From Lacticaseibacillus camelliae DSM 22697 = JCM 13995 (lineage in GTDB: Bacteria; Bacillota; Bacilli; Lactobacillales; Lactobacillaceae): 41,310 nucleotides of DNA. Below are positions 19,956-29,534 of this stretch, in pieces. The position numbers and the translations under genes are program-made. Under the pieces are notes generated by a model that saw only the letters and a program-made list of their open reading frames with translations, was not told the DNA's origin and did not search any database. How positions within the stretch are numbered: the first letter of the stretch is position 1; each line of letters opens with the position of its first letter. The DNA lies in NCBI RefSeq assembly GCF_001311195.1, contig NZ_BBAJ01000016.1:1-41310 (forward strand), read 5' to 3'.

Positions 19956-20902
19956 ATGGCTGAAAAAGAAACTGCTCAACCAGAAATTCAGGATTCCGAC
20001 TTTACCCCGGTGGAGATTGATAAGCTTGAAACTGAAAAACTCGATACCGAAAAGTACTCGTATTGGGGTTCTGTCGGCCGTGCGTTTTTCTCCAGCAAGA
20101 TGACCATTTTCCTATTACTGCTGATGCTGGCAATCCTGTTGATGTCGTTCATTCAGCCGTCATTTTCTGGCTATTCGCTGAACAACGTGTCTAAAATTAA
20201 CGATTTTGGGGCCCGATACAACTGGCCGAGTGCCAAGTACTGGTTCGGGACCGATGACAATGGGCAATCACTGTTTGATGCGATTTGGGCTGGTGCGAAA
20301 ATTTCCATCTCGATTTCCGTCATTGCGACGTTGATCACGACGGTTATCGGTGTTGCCGTTGGTGCGGTCTGGGGCACTTCTAAGGGCCTTGATCGCATCA
20401 TGCTGGAAGTTTACAACGTTATTTCTAACGTGCCTCAGCTTTTGATCATCATGGTTCTGTCCTACTCCTTCGGGGCGGGCTTCTGGAACCTGATTTTCGC
20501 GATGACCGTCACCGGGTGGTTAGGCACAGCGTACTTCATCCGGGTCCAGGTCATGATCATGCGCGATCGTGAGTACAACATTGCGTCCAAGACACTGGCA
20601 CTGGGCTGGGACGGATGGTTTTACGCAACATCATGCCGTACCTGACATCCGTTATTGTCACCCAAGTCTCGCTGTCCTTGCCGTCCTACATTTCATATGA
20701 AGTGTTTCTCTCCTTCTTGGGCGTTGGGCTGTCGGCCAGCACCCCGTCACTGGGCCGGTTAATTTCCAAGTACTCACCATACATGACGAGTTATCCGTAC
20801 TTGTTCTGGCTGCCGGTGCTTGTGCTGGCGCTGATCGCGGTTTCCCTGTACTTGGTCGGCCAACGGCTGGCTGATGCTTCGGATCCGCGCACACACTTAT
20901 AA
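19956..20902 (+). CDS. oppC: Oligopeptide ABC transporter permease OppC/AmiD type (one frameshift)
   Basis: Second membrane subunit of the importer. A long acidic cytoplasmic N-terminus (about 45 residues) precedes helix 1 ([18 protein letters not shown]). Then come the [22 protein letters not shown] segment typical of OppC/DppC and the terminal helices with [21 protein letters not shown]. The reconstructed length is 315 aa, near AmiD. One base, most simply a G, is missing near 20612 before [15 protein letters not shown]. The SD GGGGGAGG of this gene overlaps the end of oppB, indicating coupled translation. Confidence 0.92.
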
Positions 20903-20916
20903 AAGGGGGAGTGACA

Positions 20917-22032
20917 ATGAGTGACGAAAAAGAACCGATTCTGAAAATTGACGACCTCTCTGTTCACTTCCATGTCCGCGGCAAGACGCTCAAGGCAATC
21001 CACCATGTCTCGATGGATCTCTACAAGGGTGAAGTACTGGCCATTGTCGGGGAGTCCGGTTCCGGCAAGTCTGTTCTGACCAAAAGCTTTACCGGAATGC
21101 TGGAAGAAAACGGTGAGATTGCCGGTGGTACGATTGTGTACAAAGGCAAGCACCTTGAAAAGCTAACGAAAGATAAGCAGTGGGAAGGGATTCGTGGCAA
21201 TGAAATCGCCACGATTTTCCAGGACCCGATGACATCGCTGGACCCGATCCGGACGATTGGGTCTCAGATTGCCGAAGTCGTGGTCAAGCACCAGGGCAAG
21301 TCGAAGGCCGAAGCAAAGCAAATTGCGATTGAGCTGATGAACCGCACAGGCATTCCTAATGCGGCGGCCCGCTACAATGAGTACCCGTTTGAGTATTCTG
21401 GCGGCATGCGGCAACGGATCGTCATCGCCGTGGCGCTGGCTTGCCGGCCAGACATTTTGATTTGCGATGAACCGACAACCGCGCTGGATGTCACGATTCA
21501 GGCCCAAATCCTCGACTTGATCAAGTCCCTCCAAAAGGAAGACGGTTTTACCACCATTTTCATTACGCATGACCTGGGGGTTGTGGCGTCCATTGCCGAC
21601 CGCATCGCAGTCATGTATTCCGGCCGCATCATTGAGTACGGCACCTGCGACGAGATCTTCTACGATCCGCGTCACCCGTACACTTGGAGCTTGCTGTCCT
21701 CGCTGCCGCAATTGGCCCAAAAGGGTGGTCAGCTGTACTCGATTCCAGGCACGCCGCCAAGTCTGTACAAGGACATTGTCGGCGACGCCTTCGCGCCGCG
21801 CGATCCGTGGGCGATGAAGGTTGACTTCAAGGCCGACCCGCCATTCTTCAAGGTTTCCGATACGCATTACGCCAAGACATGGCTCTTGGATCCGCGGGCG
21901 CCGAAGACTGAAAAGCCGAAGCTGATTCAAAACCTGCACGAACGGATGGCCGCAACTGTGGCGGAATCCCACTTGGAGAACTTGGATCTGGCGCTCAATG
22001 CCAATAAGGAGGATGATGCAGATGGCGAATGA
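20917..22032 (+). CDS. oppD: Oligopeptide ABC transporter ATP-binding protein OppD/AmiE type
   Basis: Cytoplasmic ATPase powering peptide import together with OppF. Walker A GESGSGKS (about residue 43-50), Q-loop [11 protein letters not shown], signature [12 protein letters not shown], Walker [14 protein letters not shown] and the switch His in FITHDLGVV are all present. A C-terminal oligopeptide-transport extension includes [20 protein letters not shown]. The frame is intact at 371 aa. I chose ATG 20917, 6 nt after GGGGGA; GTG 20911 is too close to the SD. Its last 11 bp overlap oppF. Confidence 0.95.
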   Translation: MSDEKEPILKIDDLSVHFHVRGKTLKAIHHVSMDLYKGEVLAIVGESGSGKSVLTKSFTGMLEENGEIAGGTIVYKGKHLEKLTKDKQWEGIRGNEIATIFQDPMTSLDPIRTIGSQIAEVVVKHQGKSKAEAKQIAIELMNRTGIPNAAARYNEYPFEYSGGMRQRIVIAVALACRPDILICDEPTTALDVTIQAQILDLIKSLQKEDGFTTIFITHDLGVVASIADRIAVMYSGRIIEYGTCDEIFYDPRHPYTWSLLSSLPQLAQKGGQLYSIPGTPPSLYKDIVGDAFAPRDPWAMKVDFKADPPFFKVSDTHYAKTWLLDPRAPKTEKPKLIQNLHERMAATVAESHLENLDLALNANKEDDADGE

Positions 22033-22972
22033 TAAAGAAACAATTGTTAGTCTGAAGGATCTGCAGATCTCCTTTGGCTCAGGGAAAGATAAGTTTGTTG
22101 CTGTTCAGGATGTCAACTTCGACATTTTCAAGGGTGAGACCTTCTCGCTGGTTGGCGAGTCCGGGTCTGGCAAGACCACCATTGGCCGCGCCATTCTGGG
22201 CATTAACCCAACGGAGAAAGGGACCATTACCTTTGAAGGGGAACAGATCAACGGCAAGATCTCTGAAAAGAAGAAGCACTCAATCGAACGCAAGATTCAG
22301 ATGATCTTCCAGGATCCGTCGGCCTCCCTGAATGACCGGGCCACTGTCGACTACATCATTTCGGAGGGTTTGTACAACTATGGGCTGTTCGATTCCGAAG
22401 AGGACCGCGTCAAGAAAGTTCGGACGATGCTTGAGGAAGTTGGGTTGCTGCCAGAGCAGTTGTACCGTTATCCCCATGAATTCTCAGGCGGCCAGCGTCA
22501 GCGTATCGGGATCGCCCGCGCGCTGATCATGCAGCCGGACCTCGTGGTGGCCGATGAACCGATTTCCGCGCTGGATGTTTCCATTCGGGCGCAGGTGCTG
22601 AACCTGCTGAAGAAGTTCCAGCGTGAACAGGGTGTCACCTACCTGTTCATTGCCCATGACCTGTCTGTTGTCCGGTTCATCTCGGATCGCATTGCGGTCA
22701 TTCGCGCCGGTCGCATTTTGGAGCTGGCGCCGACTGAAGAGCTGTTCACGAACCCGATTCATCCGTACACCGAAGCACTGCTTTCGGCTGTGCCAGTGCC
22801 GGATCCGCAAATTGCCCGCACGCGCAAGTCGTATGTTTACGACCCGAGCATGCACCACTACGAAACCGATAAGCCAAAGTTTGTCGAGATCAAGCCTGGT
22901 CACTTCGTTTACTGCAACGAAGAAGAACAGGCCCGTTACACCAAGGAATTGAAAGAACAGGGTCAGATCTAG
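22022..22972 (+). CDS. oppF: Oligopeptide ABC transporter ATP-binding protein OppF/AmiF type
   Basis: Second ATPase of the importer. Walker [11 protein letters not shown]-loop [12 protein letters not shown], signature [15 protein letters not shown], Walker [16 protein letters not shown] and switch His in [11 protein letters not shown] are visible. The C-terminal [16 protein letters not shown] is the usual OppF/DppF ending. The frame is intact, about 316 aa. The ATG at 22022 lies 9 nt after AAGGAGG, which is inside oppD; ATG 22016 is the alternative. It is the last gene of the operon, followed by a terminator at 23020. Confidence 0.95.
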   Translation: MANDKETIVSLKDLQISFGSGKDKFVAVQDVNFDIFKGETFSLVGESGSGKTTIGRAILGINPTEKGTITFEGEQINGKISEKKKHSIERKIQMIFQDPSASLNDRATVDYIISEGLYNYGLFDSEEDRVKKVRTMLEEVGLLPEQLYRYPHEFSGGQRQRIGIARALIMQPDLVVADEPISALDVSIRAQVLNLLKKFQREQGVTYLFIAHDLSVVRFISDRIAVIRAGRILELAPTEELFTNPIHPYTEALLSAVPVPDPQIARTRKSYVYDPSMHHYETDKPKFVEIKPGHFVYCNEEEQARYTKELKEQGQI

Positions 22973-23019
22973 TCTGCTCCTCTGGTAGGTCGTTCGGCCC
23001 CCTCTGGACGGCTTCCCGT

Positions 23020-23051
23020 AAGTCCCCACTCATCACGAGTGGGGACTTTTT
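23020..23051 (+). terminator. Terminator of the opp operon
   Basis: Perfect 12-bp stem AAGTCCCCACTC/GAGTGGGGACTT with a 5-nt loop, then T5. Confidence 0.95.
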
Positions 23052-23065
23052 GAATCCGAAAACGG

Positions 23066-23094
23066 TTGGCAAAGCGTGCCGCGCTTGCTATAAT
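23066..23094 (+). promoter_or_regulatory. Promoter of tRNA-Leu copy 2
   Basis: TTGGCA (23066-23071), a 17-bp spacer, and TATAAT (23089-23094) 13 bp before the tRNA. The -35 and the spacing equal those of copy 1, although the spacer sequence differs. Confidence 0.88.
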
Positions 23095-23107
23095 ACTAGT
23101 TGTTGCT

Positions 23108-23191
23108 GCCGCAATGGCGGAATTGGCAGACGCGCAGTGTTCAGGTCGCTGTAGGGTTTTCCCTGTGCAGGTTCGACTCCTGTTTGCGGCA
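23108..23191 (+). tRNA. tRNA-Leu (anticodon CAG), copy 2
   Basis: Identical over 84 nt to the tRNA at 15834 (acceptor GCCGCAA/TTGCGGC, anticodon loop TTCAGGT). The flanks differ beyond a short common ATCA after the 3' end, so the identity is limited to the mature gene. It has its own promoter and terminator. Confidence 0.95.
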
Positions 23192-23203
23192 TCAAAGTTC
23201 TTG

Positions 23204-23234
23204 AACCGGTCATCCCCAGATGGCCGGTTTTTTT
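23204..23234 (+). terminator. Terminator of tRNA-Leu copy 2
   Basis: AACCGGTCATC pairs with GATGGCCGGTT (one wobble) around a CCCA loop, followed by a run of T. Confidence 0.9.
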
Positions 23235-23248
23235 GTCGTCTAAAATAT

Positions 23249-23276
23249 TTGACAGCCGGGCGATGTGCAGTAAACT
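23249..23276 (+). promoter_or_regulatory. Promoter of the ABC exporter leader
   Basis: TTGACA (23249-23254), 16-bp spacer, TAAACT (23271-23276). The -35 is perfect; the -10 matches at four of six positions. The predicted start (about 7 nt past the -10) falls at or next to 23283, the A of an ATG. Confidence 0.65.
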
Positions 23277-23282
23277 GACCTT

Positions 23283-23315
23283 ATGAACATTTCAAGCAGC
23301 GCCACGGATCCTTAG
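23283..23315 (+). CDS. Possible leaderless leader peptide (MNISSSATDP)
   Basis: A 10-codon ORF with its ATG at the predicted transcription start, no Shine-Dalgarno, and a TAG stop. Its second half (from 23298) lies inside the left arm of the terminator hairpin, so a ribosome on it would keep that arm from pairing. That is the geometry of translation-coupled attenuation. Such a short ORF can occur by chance, and I know of no family for this peptide. Confidence 0.3.
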   Translation: MNISSSATDP

Positions 23316-23351
23316 TCCTTACTAGGCCTGGGTTCAGTGGCGCTTTTTTTT
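23298..23351 (+). terminator. Leader terminator / attenuator before the ABC exporter
   Basis: Long hairpin: AGCGCCAC with GTGGCGCT, extended by GGATCC with GGGTTC (wobbles and one bulged A), and a small inner TAGT/ACTA stem, followed by T8. It lies downstream of the promoter at 23249 and only 16 nt before the GTG of the first exporter gene. Full termination there would silence the operon, so a conditional attenuator is likely. Confidence 0.75.
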
Positions 23352-23366
23352 CGTGGAGGTGGCAAG

Positions 23367-25109
23367 GTGTTTAAAATCCTGATGCAAAATATGCATGGCA
23401 AGGTGCGCCTGACATTTTTTTCTTGCGCCGCTGGTCATGCTGATCGAGGTCTTCTGCGACTTGCAGCAGCCGACGATGATGGCGGACATTGTGGACTCAG
23501 GGCTGGCCAAGGGGGACATGCAGTTCGTGATCAAAACGGCGGCCTTGATGCTGATGTTTGCGTTGATCGGCATCTGTGCCGGAGGCGGGTCCGGCGTCTT
23601 GGGCAATTATGCCTCACTGCACATGGGGCAGAGCCTGCGCACGAAAATGCTGACCATTGCCTTAAATTCTCGCGCGGCTGGCGGCCTGCCGCCGGCAACT
23701 TTGATCACCCGTATCACCAACGACGTGACCCAGATGCAAAATTTGGTGATGATGATGACCCGTGGGATGGTGCGGGCGCCGATGCTGATGCTCGGCGGCG
23801 TCGTGATGTCGACGCTGGTGTCGCCGCGCCTGGCGCCGATTTTATTCGTGATCCTGCCAATTCTGCTGGTTTACACGCTGGTCGTGATGCGGCGCAGCCT
23901 GCCGTTTTACACGGACATGCAAGGCAAAACCGATGACATGAACCGAGTGATGCGGGAAAATTTGCAAGGCGCTAAGACCATCAAAGCGTTTGTGCTTGAA
24001 AATCACCAGCAGGCGCAGTTTACTGAGACCAATAACGCCTTGCTTGACAGCTCCGTGCGGGCTTCCATGGCGACGGTGCCGCTCGCGCCGGTGATTCAAT
24101 TTTTGCTCAATCTTGGGGTCGTGATCGCGTTGGCGTATGGTGGCACCCTGGACGTCGGTGGGGTGATCCTGGATGGGCAAATCATTGCCTTCATCAATTA
24201 CATGATTCAGATCACCAACGCGATGGTCATGACGGTGAACATTATCACCGCCTTTTCGCGGGCGATCACATCGGCGACGCGCGTTCAAGCGGTCCTCAGC
24301 GAGCAAGTCGGTGAGGTGCAGGTGGGTTCTGCTGCTGACGCGCCACAGGATTCGAGTGTGACGTTTGATCACGTGTCGTTCGGCTACGATCAAAGCAAGC
24401 CCATTCTGGATGACATCAGTTTCTCCGTGCCAAGCGGGCAGTGGCTCGGCATTATCGGCACCACTGGTTCCGGCAAGTCGACCTTGATCAACTTGCTGAC
24501 GCGCGGGTTTGATGATTACACCGGCACTATTAGGATCGGCGGTGTGGACACCCAGCAGCTCGACTTGGCGGCTGTGCACACAAGGTGACCGTGGCCACTC
24601 AGGACGCCATGCTGTTTTCTGGGACGGTGCGGCACAATCTGACCTTTGGTGAAAAAGCAGCCACCGAGGCCGAGCTGGCGGCCGGCGCGCACTTGGCGGA
24701 CGCAGATGAGTTCATCGAGCCGCTGCCCAAGCGGTATGATGCCCCGGTTGAGCAAGGCGGGAAGAACTTCTCAGGCGGCCAGCGGCAGCGGCTGAACATT
24801 GCGCGTGCGGCCGTGCCTGACCCGGATATTCTCGTGTTTGACGACGCGACGAGCGCGGTCGACCAAACCACGAACGCCAGGATTCAGCAGCGGCTGGTCG
24901 AGCACCGGCGCGGCCGCACGACGCTGATCATCTCGCAGCGGGTGGCCAACCTGCTGCAATGCGATCAGATCCTGGTGATGCAGGAAGGGCGACTGGCGGC
25001 CCGGGGGACCCATCAGGAGCTGCTGGCCAGCTCGCCGTTTTACGCGCAGTTGGTTGAGACTCAGCTGGGAGGAGGGCGTTTTGATGCAAGTGATGAATCG
25101 CGGGCCTAG
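23367..25109 (+). CDS. ABC exporter half-transporter with degenerate ATP site, BmrC/LmrC-like (two frameshifts)
   Basis: Membrane domain (about residues 1-300) plus ATPase domain. Walker A is GTTGSGKST and the signature is canonical [14 protein letters not shown]. Walker B ends ILVFDDATSAVD with Asp where catalytic Glu is normal, and the switch His is Gln (IISQRVANLL). These changes mark the non-catalytic partner of a heterodimeric multidrug exporter. The reconstructed length is 580 aa. Breaks: an extra T in the run 23415-23421 (TFFLAPLVMLIEV expected) and a missing A near 24581 (VHTKVTVATQDAMLF expected). The start is GTG 23367 after GGAGG. It overlaps the next gene by 26 bp. Export of drugs is a family-level inference. 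Confidence 0.88.
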
Positions 25110-26877
25110 ACACAACCTGCACCAGGAAAAGGCCCAAGTCACGGACTGGCAGGCGACGGCGCGGCGGATTTTAGGGTACATTGGGTTTGCGCGCGGCAAG
25201 CTGATTATTGTGTTTGTGCTGACCATCTTCACCACCGCGGCGACCATTATTGGCAACCGGGTCAACGGCATTGTCGTCGATCAGTTTCTCAAGGCCAGCA
25301 AGTTGCATTTGCTTTATGTCATCTGCTTGGTCCTTGGCGTGATGTACCTGCTCTCGGCGGTGTTCACCTATTTTCAGAATGCGGTGACGGTAAAAGTCGC
25401 CCAGAAGGCGTCGGCGGACATTCGCCGTGATATCTTCAGCAATCTCCAGCGCCTGCCGATGCGCTACTTTGACACTCATGACAACGGGGATGTGATGTCG
25501 CGGCTGACCAACGACGTGGACAACATCAACACCGCCATGATGCAGACCTTTGTCCAACTTTTTACGGGCATTGTTTCTGTCGTGGGCATGGGGGCAGCGA
25601 TGCTGGTGCTGTCGCCGCTCCTGACGCTGATCGCGCTGGCCGCCTCGGGGTTGACGTACCTGTTCACCCGCGCTGCGGCTAAGGTCACGCAGAAGGCCTT
25701 CATGACGCAGCAGGAGGCACTGGGCGCTTTGAACACGCAGATTGAGGAATCGGTTTCGGGTAAGCAGGTGGTCCAGCTTTTTGACCACGAGGCGGACACG
25801 ATGGCGACATTTAATCAGACCAATGCGCGATACACGCATGCCGCGTTCATCGCCCAGTCTGTGTCCAGCTTTATCGGGCCGGTGAACAACGGGACCAACA
25901 ACCTGGCGTACCTTGCCATCACCGCCGCAGGGGCATTTTCGATCCTCACCGGCAGCAGTACGATCACGGTTGGGATCATCTTCACGTTTCTGATCTATCT
26001 GCGCAATTTCACCGGGCCGATCAACAATGTCCTGAATTTGATCAACACCCTGCAGCTTTCGCTGGCTTCGGCTGAGCGTGTCTTTGAGGTGATCGATGAG
26101 CAGCCGGAGAAAGATGTCCCAGAGGCGGTCTCAGTTAAAACCACCACCGGGCACGTTGAGTTCGAGCACGTTGATTTTGCCTATGAACCGGGCCGCCAGA
26201 TTTTGCATGACATTAACCTCGTTGCTGAACCTGGCCAGACCATCGCGCTGGTAGGGGCAACCGGCGCGGGCAAGACCACCATCATGAACTTGCTGACCAA
26301 TCTTTACCCGCTGCAGTCCGGCCGGGTGCTGCTGGACGGTCGCGACGTGACTTTGATTCGGCGTGAGGACCTGCGGCACTTGATCACCGTGGTTCAACAG
26401 GAGCCCTACATGTTCCAGCTGTCGATTCGAGAAAACATTCGGCTGGGCCGAGCCGATGCGACCGACGATGACGTGGTGCTGGCGGCGCAGCGCGCCCATG
26501 CAGACGGGTTTATCCGCCAGCTGAAGGACAGCTATGATACCGTGCTAGCCGAGAATGCGCACAACATCTCGCAGGGCCAGCGGCAGCTGCTCAGCATTGC
26601 CCGTGCCTTCATTGCTGAGGCGCCGGTGCTGGTCTTGGATGAGGCAACGGCATCAATCGATTCCAACACCGAGGCGGATGTTCAGCGGGCCATGACCGGG
26701 CTGATGAAAGGCAAGACCAGCTTTGTGATTGCCCACCGGCTGTCTACGATTCGTCACGCTGATCAAATTCTGGTCATTGATGATGGGCGCGTCGTGGAGC
26801 GCGGCACGCACGAGGAACTGCTGAAGCGCAACGGGGCGTATGCTGCCTTGTACAACAGTCAGTTCGATCAGCATTAG
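25084..26877 (+). CDS. ABC exporter half-transporter with catalytic ATP site, BmrD/LmrD-like
   Basis: Partner of the preceding half-transporter. Six hydrophobic segments (about residues 35-320) precede the ATPase domain: Walker A VGATGAGKTT, signature altered to ISQGQRQLLSIARA, Walker B VLVLDEATASID with the catalytic Glu, and switch His in FVIAHRLSTIRHAD. Its intact Walker B/His with the partner's SGGQ forms one competent site; its SQGQ with the partner's Asp/Gln forms the degenerate one, as in LmrCD or BmrCD. The frame is intact at 597 aa. ATG 25084 follows GGAGGAGGG; TTG 25081 is less likely. Confidence 0.93.
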   Translation: MQVMNRGPRHNLHQEKAQVTDWQATARRILGYIGFARGKLIIVFVLTIFTTAATIIGNRVNGIVVDQFLKASKLHLLYVICLVLGVMYLLSAVFTYFQNAVTVKVAQKASADIRRDIFSNLQRLPMRYFDTHDNGDVMSRLTNDVDNINTAMMQTFVQLFTGIVSVVGMGAAMLVLSPLLTLIALAASGLTYLFTRAAAKVTQKAFMTQQEALGALNTQIEESVSGKQVVQLFDHEADTMATFNQTNARYTHAAFIAQSVSSFIGPVNNGTNNLAYLAITAAGAFSILTGSSTITVGIIFTFLIYLRNFTGPINNVLNLINTLQLSLASAERVFEVIDEQPEKDVPEAVSVKTTTGHVEFEHVDFAYEPGRQILHDINLVAEPGQTIALVGATGAGKTTIMNLLTNLYPLQSGRVLLDGRDVTLIRREDLRHLITVVQQEPYMFQLSIRENIRLGRADATDDDVVLAAQRAHADGFIRQLKDSYDTVLAENAHNISQGQRQLLSIARAFIAEAPVLVLDEATASIDSNTEADVQRAMTGLMKGKTSFVIAHRLSTIRHADQILVIDDGRVVERGTHEELLKRNGAYAALYNSQFDQH

Positions 26878-26914
26878 CAGGCGACTGAGACATTAAGTCG
26901 TTTTAGCCTACAAG

Positions 26915-26970
26915 ACAAACACCTCTGCGCCACGATGCGGTTTAAAATCGCGGTGCAGAGGTGTTTGTTT
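26915..26970 (+). terminator. Terminator of the ABC exporter operon
   Basis: ACAAACACCTCTGC pairs with GCAGAGGTGTTTGT around a loop of about 26 nt that itself can fold; T-rich sequence follows. It may also serve the convergent phosphoesterase gene. Confidence 0.85.
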
Positions 26971-27020
26971 ACTCGACTGTTGCGTGATGGAACGCGATTG
27001 GGGCATTTATGTCGCGCACT

Positions 27021-28357
27021 TCACTTGGTGGGGATGACTTGATGCAGGTCGTTGCGATCTTTATCCTGCATAATTGATTTCATATAGCGATGAATACTCG
27101 GCACTTGGTCATCCACCTGGTAACCGGTTGTGGCGCGCAGCTTGGCCGCCGCCGCATTGGAAATGTCGTCTTGGCCGGTGAAGAAGCGCCAGTTGAGCTC
27201 ACCCAAGAATTTAACGCCGGCCTCGCGTTTGCGTTCGCTCATCTGATGGTCAAAGAGGCTGTTTACCGCCAGCGCCTCACCATTTTGCAGGAAGAGCTTC
27301 TTCAGGTAGGCCTGGTAGTGCATCAGGTCAGGATTGTGTTTTTGTTTGGCCGTCAGCACGGGCCGGACGTTGACGGCTTGGCGATCATACGTCAACTGGT
27401 TCGGCGTCAGCTGCACGACACCATATCCGGCCGGTGAGATCGAAAAGGCCCCATCAACGATTTCCACTGGTTCGGCAGCCGTGCTGCCGCTTTTAATATC
27501 CTGGGCGTGAATGTGACCAGAAAAGACAACGGGCACATGGTACTGGGTCAACAACTTGCGAAGCTGCGGGGCGTTATTCAACACGTAGCCGCGGTTGACC
27601 ATGGCGTTGTGCGTGTACAGATTGTGGTGCATGAAGACCAGGCTGGTGCGGCCGGCCTTCTTGGCGGCCGCCAGCTGACTGCGCAGCCAGCTCATGGTCG
27701 CTGGCTTCAACTCGCCTCCGGTGTTGGGATTGCGATTGCTCGGCTGAACGGTGTAAATGTTGGAGTCAAGCATGATCAGCTGATAATCGCGATTCAGCGT
27801 CACGGTGTAACTCAGCGAATCCGCATCCTCGCTGGTTTCATTGCGGTAGCCATCGCTAAAAATATTGCGCCAGTCCGTGGGGCTGATGTGGGCCACTCTG
27901 AGTTGCCGGTTGCCTGATACTTGCGCGCCCAGCCGTCGTAGATGTCATGGTTACCAGGCGTGACCAGAACGTGGATGCCCGCTTTTTGCAAGGGGGCCAG
28001 CCGCTTTGCGAGGCTTTGCGCACTGGCCTTGGCCCCGTTGAAGGTGACGTCACCGGTAATGATCACGGCAGTGGGACGCGGCCGGGCGGTCAGCGCCTCG
28101 TGCACCAGTGCGCGAATGGCCACCGGCTGGTAGTCAACGTCTTTGCCCGCGGCGCTGCGGGCAATCTCGCGGTAGGCCGCCTGGTGATCATGCAGGGCCG
28201 GCGCGATGAAATGCGAGTCTGACAGCACCCAGAAGCTTGGTGTGCGACTTTGGGTGAGCACCTTGGCCGCAGTGCGCTGCGGGGTCGCCAGGGTCAGCCC
28301 CCACGCCAGCAGGCTCATTGCGAGCAATGCACTCAAGATTTTGCCAAACCACTTCAT
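27021..28357 (-). CDS. Secreted calcineurin-like metallophosphoesterase (one frameshift)
   Basis: The N-terminus MKWFGKILSALLAMSLLAWG is a signal peptide or anchor without a lipobox, so the enzyme should act outside the membrane. Metallophosphoesterase motifs appear in order: LSDSHF, IITGDVTFNG, VTPGNHDIYDGW, FMHHNLY and FSGHIHAQD, supplying the metal ligands. The reconstructed length is 445 aa. One base is missing near 27888, where the frame passes from ATGNSE to VAHISPTDWRNIF. I chose ATG 28357 because GGTGGGG precedes it. The substrate (nucleotide, phosphodiester or lipid) cannot be told. Confidence 0.85.
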
Positions 28358-28469
28358 CCGCGACCCCACCTTAGATATATTCGTTAAATTGATTGTACCG
28401 CAGTTAGTCGTGTATTGCCGATGCGTTTCCGGTGTGAGACGGCGTAATCTTTGACTGGAGGTGAGGGGC

Positions 28470-29534
28470 ATGCTAGTTGCGTTGAATGAGGCAGATGAGC
28501 TGGTGACGCTGCGCAGCCACGAGCAGGCGAAAGGGCTTAGCGGTCAGCGCTTTCGCTGTCCGGCGTGTCGAGGCGAGCTGCGAATCAAAAACGGGGCCCA
28601 ACTGATCGCGCACTTTGCGCACAAGGACAACGCCTGCAAAACGTCAAGTGAGCCGGAAAGTGAGACCCACCTGGCCGGCAAATGGTGGCTGGCCAAGTTT
28701 GGGGCGCAGATCGGCGAGACGGTGACGCTGGAGACTTATTATCCTGAGATTCAGCAGCGCGCCGATGTCGTCTGGGAGCACCAGGGCAGGCAGCGCATTT
28801 TGGAGTTTCAGTGCAGTGGGATCAGCCCGGAGCGGATTAAAGCGCGGACGGATGGCTATCAGTCACTAAACTTAGAGGTGATTTGGATCGCGGGGCCGCA
28901 GTATCTGACCCGTTGGCCCGGCAGCAAGCAGGCAAGGTTTCTGCGGTGGGGCAAGGACATGGGATTTCATCTTTGGCAGCTGGACCCGGCCAAGCAAGCG
29001 ATGACACTCTTGCAGCTGACAAGCCAAGCCATCGTTGAAACCGAGTATCGCCAGGGCCTGCCGACCAGGAGACAGACGCGAGTGTACGTTGAGCCGCTCG
29101 CCAGTCGCGCCAAGGCGATTCAGGCCGCGCTTGTTCACCGTGCACCGGCCGTGATGCAGTTGCAGGCGCGCGCCAGCGGCCAAGGCCTAAACTTGGCGGG
29201 CGCGCCTTGGCTCATGCATCAAGCGCTGCGGCATTTACCAGGTCTTGATGCCCCGGAGTGGGCCATCCGCGCCGCGTGGCTGCTTCGGTTTCAGCATCAG
29301 CCCATTGAAAAAGCCGCCGAGGCGGCTTTCTGGCAGCAGTATTCAAGCGTGCGCGCCCCGCAGCTGCCTGAGGGCCTGCTGCAGGCGGCAGTGCGGCGGC
29401 AATGGCTGGCCGTGTTGACAACTGGGGGGTATTTACAGGAAAGCGCCACTGGCTGGCAGTGGCGCCGCGTGCCGCGGTGGTACGACACAGTCGATGAAAA
29501 GTTACAGGCGCTCGGCCAGGCCGGCCTCAGCTAA
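28470..29534 (+). CDS. coiA: Competence protein CoiA
   Basis: CoiA is a competence-related protein needed for recombination of incoming DNA in streptococci and widespread in Lactobacillales. The 354-aa intact protein shows the N-terminal zinc-ribbon-like CPACRGELRIKNG segment, HFAHKDNAC, and the nuclease-like core ESETHLAGKWWLA ... QRADVVWE ... RILEFQCSGISPERI with conserved Asp, Glu and Gln. I chose ATG 28470, 7 nt after GGAGGTG. Its last four bases overlap the convergent alanine dehydrogenase gene and no terminator lies between. Competence in this organism is not shown by this gene alone. Confidence 0.92.
   Translation: MLVALNEADELVTLRSHEQAKGLSGQRFRCPACRGELRIKNGAQLIAHFAHKDNACKTSSEPESETHLAGKWWLAKFGAQIGETVTLETYYPEIQQRADVVWEHQGRQRILEFQCSGISPERIKARTDGYQSLNLEVIWIAGPQYLTRWPGSKQARFLRWGKDMGFHLWQLDPAKQAMTLLQLTSQAIVETEYRQGLPTRRQTRVYVEPLASRAKAIQAALVHRAPAVMQLQARASGQGLNLAGAPWLMHQALRHLPGLDAPEWAIRAAWLLRFQHQPIEKAAEAAFWQQYSSVRAPQLPEGLLQAAVRRQWLAVLTTGGYLQESATGWQWRRVPRWYDTVDEKLQALGQAGLS

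Noticed and set aside
15834-23191. tRNA-Leu pair as att sites of an integrated element
   Set aside because: Integrases leave a partial tRNA repeat; here both copies are complete with promoters and terminators, and no integrase gene or phage-like gene lies between.
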